This document shows, in pieces, positions 4,058-7,712 of a DNA stretch of 7,712 bases (the stretch's first letter is position 1; each line of letters starts with the position of its first letter). The DNA is from Phascolarctobacterium_B sp045598345. GTDB lineage: Bacteria > Bacillota > Negativicutes > Acidaminococcales > Acidaminococcaceae. The stretch spans positions 1-7,712 of the forward strand of contig JAZLLX010000102.1 in assembly GCA_045598345.1 (NCBI GenBank), written 5' to 3'. The notes beneath the pieces are model-generated. The model had not been told where the DNA came from and did not search any database. It was given only the letters and a program-made list of their open reading frames with translations. Position numbers and translations under genes: made by a program.

Positions 4058-6343
4058 ATGAGAAATTTAGCAATTTTTAAGCAACTGAATCCGCAGCAGG
4101 CGGCGGCGGTACGGGCCACGGAAGGGCCGATGCTTATTATAGCAGGGGCTGGCAGCGGCAAGACCCGTGTGCTGACCTGTCGGGTGGCATATCTGTTAAA
4201 CCAAGGTGTGGAACCCTGGCGTATTCTGGCGATTACCTTTACCAACAAGGCCGCCAGGGAAATGCGGGAGCGGGTTGACAGCATGTCCGGCATAAATGCG
4301 GAAGAAGTGGAACTCAGAACTTTCCATTCTTTCTGTGCCCAACTTTTGCATAAGGAAGCAGAATATTTGCGTGACTACAACAAAAATTTTGCCATTTATG
4401 AAACTGCGGACCAAAAAAATCTCATTAAGCACATTGTGAAGGATTTGGGATTTGACGAGAAAAAATTTCCTCCCAATGCAGTGCTGACCATGATTGACTA
4501 TGCCAAGAACGCCATGCTTTCGCCGGAGGAATTTGCTTCCCTGGCACAGGATGACAACAATTATTACCAGTTTGAAATTACGGAAATATATGCCGAATAT
4601 CAAAAGCGGCTGAAGAAAAACAACGCCATGGATTTTGACGATTTGCTTTTGGTAACGGTTAATCTTTTGACGGAAAATGAGGAAGTGCGGCGGAAATATC
4701 AGGAGCGTTTCCGTTACATTTTGATTGACGAATATCAGGACACTAACCGGGTACAATATTTGTTGGCAAAACTAATGGTAGGCGAAGATAAAAATATTTG
4801 CGTGGTGGGTGATGCCGACCAATCCATTTATGGCTGGCGGGGAGCAGACATCAGAAATATTCTGGACTTTGAAAAGGACTATCCAAATGCACAAATTGTG
4901 AAACTGGAACAAAATTACCGCAGTACTCAAAATATACTTGATGCGGCCAATGCGGTTATCGTTAATAATGTGGAGCGGAAGCCCAAGAACCTTTGGACCA
5001 ACAATGAAAAGGGCTCTCTGATCTACCATTACGAGGCGGACAATGCTTTGGACGAGGCCTATTTTGTGACGGAGCAAATCCGCCTGTTGGGCGAAAAAGG
5101 TTATAATCCGGGGGATATGGCAATTCTCTACCGTGCCAATGCTCAAAGCCGTGTGCTGGAAGAAATGCTGGTCAAACGGGGGATGCCCTATGTTATTGTG
5201 GGCGGCACCCAGTTCTATGAACGGAAAGAAATCAAAGATGTTTTGGCTTATTTGAAAGTGCTTGCCAATCCGTATGACTCCTTGAACTTGTTAAGAATTA
5301 TCAATGTTCCCAAGCGGGGCATTGGGGAAACCACTTTGAACAAAATGGACGCTTATGCCCGCAAGAACGATATGCACTTGTTTGATGTGCTGACCAATCC
5401 GTCCTCCATCCCGGACATCAGTCCCGGCACTGTGAAAAAATTAGATGAGTTTGCCGAATTGCTGTTTGAGTTAATCGGTGATGTAGGTAATCTCACCATT
5501 CGTGCCCTGACGGATAAAATTTTGGAAAGAACCGGTATGCTGGAAGAACTGGAAAACAGTATGGATTTTCAGGACTTGTCCCGGGCGGAAAACTTAAAGG
5601 AATTTTTGAGCGTGGCGGAGGATTTTGCCCGTAGCGGGGAGGAAAACACTTTGAGCAATTTCCTTGAACATATTGCTTTGGTCAGCGATATTGATGAAGC
5701 GGTTATGAAGGATGACGCAGTGACCCTCATGACCTTGCATAGTGCCAAGAGTTTGGAATTCAAAGTGGTCTTTATGGTCGGCATGGAAGAGGGCACCTTC
5801 CCCGTGGGCAGTACAATGCATAATGCGGCGGAACTGGAAGAAGAACGGCGGCTTTGCTATGTGGGCATGACCAGGGCGCAGGAACTTTTGTACTTGTGCA
5901 ATGCCAGGGAGCGGTTGCTGTACGGCAGAACGCAAAATTATTTGCCCTCAAAATTTTTAAGCGAAGTGCCGCCAAAACTGATACAGGAATTGCGGAAATC
6001 TACTAAAGTCAGAACGGAAGTGGCAAGCAGGGAAACGCCTAAAGCGGAAGGGTCACACAGGGGCAGACGGAAGAATGAGGTAATTACCCATGTGGAACCG
6101 GCCACCCCGAAGATAGAGAATGTGCCGGACTGGGCAAGGAAAGTGCTGACCGGCTTCACCCCCGCTGACGGTAATGCGACCAAAGATATATTCAGTATCG
6201 GGGACAAAGTGAGCCATGCAAAATTTGGCAACGGTGTAGTTACCAATGTGGATGAGCAGGAAGATTGTCAGGAACTGACTATAGATTTTTGCGGAACGGA
6301 GAAAGTGCTTTTGACAAAATATGCCAAAGTAACAAAGGTGTAA
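4058..6343 (+). CDS. pcrA: ATP-dependent 3'-5' DNA helicase PcrA/UvrD
   Basis: This 761-residue superfamily 1A helicase unwinds DNA in nucleotide excision repair, replication restart and removal of RecA filaments. The motif set runs in order: Q motif LNPQQ (10-14), Walker A AGAGSGKT (29-36), Ia ITFTNKAA (59-66), RTFHSFC (87-93), II IDEYQDT (223-229), III VVGDADQSIYGWRGAD (249-264), IV LEQNYRST (283-290), V TLHSAKSLEF (559-568) and VI CYVGMTRA (600-607). A low-conservation linker (about 645-690) leads to a C-terminal FSIGDKVSHAKFGNGVV block (712-728), the Tudor-like domain by which PcrA contacts RNA polymerase. The length is normal. Oddity: motif V normally reads AKGLEF, but residue 565 is serine. 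The ATG at 4058 is the only sensible start in frame near the Q motif; it lacks a properly spaced ribosome binding site. ligA begins 1 base after the stop, forming the classic pcrA-ligA pair. Confidence 0.95.
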   Translation: MRNLAIFKQLNPQQAAAVRATEGPMLIIAGAGSGKTRVLTCRVAYLLNQGVEPWRILAITFTNKAAREMRERVDSMSGINAEEVELRTFHSFCAQLLHKEAEYLRDYNKNFAIYETADQKNLIKHIVKDLGFDEKKFPPNAVLTMIDYAKNAMLSPEEFASLAQDDNNYYQFEITEIYAEYQKRLKKNNAMDFDDLLLVTVNLLTENEEVRRKYQERFRYILIDEYQDTNRVQYLLAKLMVGEDKNICVVGDADQSIYGWRGADIRNILDFEKDYPNAQIVKLEQNYRSTQNILDAANAVIVNNVERKPKNLWTNNEKGSLIYHYEADNALDEAYFVTEQIRLLGEKGYNPGDMAILYRANAQSRVLEEMLVKRGMPYVIVGGTQFYERKEIKDVLAYLKVLANPYDSLNLLRIINVPKRGIGETTLNKMDAYARKNDMHLFDVLTNPSSIPDISPGTVKKLDEFAELLFELIGDVGNLTIRALTDKILERTGMLEELENSMDFQDLSRAENLKEFLSVAEDFARSGEENTLSNFLEHIALVSDIDEAVMKDDAVTLMTLHSAKSLEFKVVFMVGMEEGTFPVGSTMHNAAELEEERRLCYVGMTRAQELLYLCNARERLLYGRTQNYLPSKFLSEVPPKLIQELRKSTKVRTEVASRETPKAEGSHRGRRKNEVITHVEPATPKIENVPDWARKVLTGFTPADGNATKDIFSIGDKVSHAKFGNGVVTNVDEQEDCQELTIDFCGTEKVLLTKYAKVTKV

Positions 6344-6344
6344 A

Positions 6345-7712
6345 ATGGATTTATTTAGCGATGAGAGAACGGAGTGGCTGAAGGAAGCCGAAAAACTCCG
6401 TCAGGAAATCAGACATCACGAATATTTGTACTATGTGTTGGACGCTCCGGAAATTACGGATGCCGAGTATGACCGTTTGAATATCCGCCTTAGGGAGATT
6501 GAGGCGGCGTACCCGGATGCGGTGCCAAACGATTCGCCAACCCAAAGAGTAGGCGGTTATGCAGACCCCCAGTTCACGGAAGTGAAGCATCTTAAACCCT
6601 TGTTGAGTTTGAGCAATGCTTTCAGCGGGGAGGAATTGCGTGCCTTTGATACCCGTGTGAAAGAGGGTTTGCCGCAGGGCAGCAAAATAGAATATGTAAT
6701 GGAGCCAAAGATTGACGGCTTGGCTTGTTCTTTAATCTATAAAGACGGTGTACTGGTTCAGGCGGCCACCCGTGGTGATGGGGTTACAGGGGAAAATGTG
6801 ACTGCCAATGTGCGTACCATCCGTGCGGTGCCTTTGAAATTAAAATTAGCGGAAGGCGAAAAGCCCCCCGCTTTGTTAGATGTCCGTGGTGAAGTGTATA
6901 TGCCCCGCAAGGCCTTTGCCCTCTTGAATGAGCGGAGGGCGGAACTGGGCGAAAGCGAGTTTGCCAATCCCCGTAATGCGGCGGCAGGTTCCTTGCGTCA
7001 ACTTGACCCCAAAGTTACCGCTGCCCGTCAGTTGAGTTTTTTTGCTTATCTGATTGGTGACGGTACAACCGCAACCCAATGGGAAAATATTGAACTTTTG
7101 CGGCATTACGGTTTTCAGACCTGTGCCGACATTACTTTGGTCAATGACATTGAAAGTGCAATCAAGTTTATTGATGACTTCAACCAGAAACGGCAGGACT
7201 TGCCCTATGACACGGACGGGGCAGTGCTGAAACTAAATGCGGTGTATGAGCAGAAAATTTTAGGGGCAACGGGCAAAGACCCACGCTGGGCGATTGCCTT
7301 CAAATATCCGCCGGAACAGGCGGAAACCACTTTGGAAAAGATTGAGTGGAGCGTTGGCAGGACGGGGGTATTAACGCCTACGGCAGTACTGGCATCGGTC
7401 AAATTAAGCGGCAGTACTGTGAGCCGTGCCACCTTGCATAATGAGGACTTTATCAAAGCGAAGGATATCCGTATCGGCGACAGGGTTATTATCAATAAGG
7501 CGGCGGAGATTATTCCCGAAGTATTACGGGTGGTGACGGACAAGCGTGATGGTTCGGAAACGGAAGTTATTATTCCCGCTGTTTGTCCTGAATGTGGTTG
7601 GAAAGCGGAACGGCAGGGTACGGAAGCCGCCATCCGTTGCACCAATCCCCATTGTCCGGCGTTAACAATAGAAAGATTGATACATTTTACAGAGAAACAA
7701 ACAATGGATATT
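6345..7712 (+). CDS. ligA: NAD+-dependent DNA ligase LigA (3' end beyond window)
   Basis: LigA seals nicks in duplex DNA using NAD+, essential for joining Okazaki fragments and finishing repair. The 456 codons present are open to the window edge; family members are about 670 residues, so roughly the last third (remaining HhH and BRCT domains) is missing through truncation of the window, not of the gene. The N-terminal Ia domain contains HHEYLYYVLD (24-33). The adenylylated lysine is Lys122 in EPKIDG. TRGDG lies at 142-146, followed by RGEVYMP (181-187), NPRNAAAGSLRQLD (208-221), TDGAVLK (290-296) and AFKYPP (318-323) with Lys320. The OB-fold has GRTGVLTPTAVL (338-349), and the zinc finger uses Cys414, Cys417, Cys432 and Cys437. 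The ATG follows the pcrA stop by one base, with AAAGGTG (6334-6340) as a modest ribosome binding site, so expression is probably coupled to pcrA. Confidence 0.96.
   Translation, partial: MDLFSDERTEWLKEAEKLRQEIRHHEYLYYVLDAPEITDAEYDRLNIRLREIEAAYPDAVPNDSPTQRVGGYADPQFTEVKHLKPLLSLSNAFSGEELRAFDTRVKEGLPQGSKIEYVMEPKIDGLACSLIYKDGVLVQAATRGDGVTGENVTANVRTIRAVPLKLKLAEGEKPPALLDVRGEVYMPRKAFALLNERRAELGESEFANPRNAAAGSLRQLDPKVTAARQLSFFAYLIGDGTTATQWENIELLRHYGFQTCADITLVNDIESAIKFIDDFNQKRQDLPYDTDGAVLKLNAVYEQKILGATGKDPRWAIAFKYPPEQAETTLEKIEWSVGRTGVLTPTAVLASVKLSGSTVSRATLHNEDFIKAKDIRIGDRVIINKAAEIIPEVLRVVTDKRDGSETEVIIPAVCPECGWKAERQGTEAAIRCTNPHCPALTIERLIHFTEKQTMDI

Noticed and set aside
4196..4756. 186-codon open frame on the minus strand inside pcrA.
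   Set aside because: It lies opposite the conserved helicase motifs; its composition is that of an antisense shadow and no ribosome binding site or family motif is visible.

Overview
The window looks like an ordinary core-genome stretch of a low-to-medium GC Firmicute. Support for this comes from AGGAGG-type ribosome binding sites, a PcrA-type helicase with the Firmicute-style C-terminal domain sitting directly upstream of an NAD+-dependent DNA ligase, and AT-rich promoters. The AT-rich tandem intergenic repeats make me lean to the Negativicutes, but this is a guess from style and no rRNA or taxonomic marker is present.

Layout: positions 1-264 are non-coding and consist almost wholly of hairpins, inverted repeats and short tandem repeats. 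Five genes then run leftwards on the minus strand. In transcription order they are a TtcA-like PP-loop tRNA thiolase (3965-3201), a metallophosphoesterase (3201-2506, sharing one base with the previous stop), IspD (2431-1736), a polytopic membrane protein of unknown function (1732-851, only 3 bases after ispD), and a cytoplasmic cyclophilin (729-265). A 96-bp palindromic repeat fills the gap between the membrane protein and cyclophilin genes. A compact divergent promoter region (3966-4057) separates this block from a rightward pair: pcrA/uvrD helicase (4058-6343) and ligA (from 6345, cut off by the window end at 7712 after 456 codons).

Working together: pcrA-ligA is a replication/repair operon (unwinding plus nick sealing). 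The minus-strand genes serve tRNA modification, isoprenoid precursor synthesis and protein folding, and look like a housekeeping cluster without one shared pathway. ispD has no ispF next to it in this window.

I did not find a new defence or mobile system. The points most worth a second look are: (i) a perfect extended -10 box placed so close to the pcrA ATG that the mRNA would be essentially leaderless; (ii) serine in place of the normally invariant glycine in PcrA helicase motif V; (iii) two copies of one palindromic repeat family, each starting at the stop codon of a minus-strand gene and so bracketing the cyclophilin gene; (iv) divergent -10 boxes that form an exact inverted repeat.
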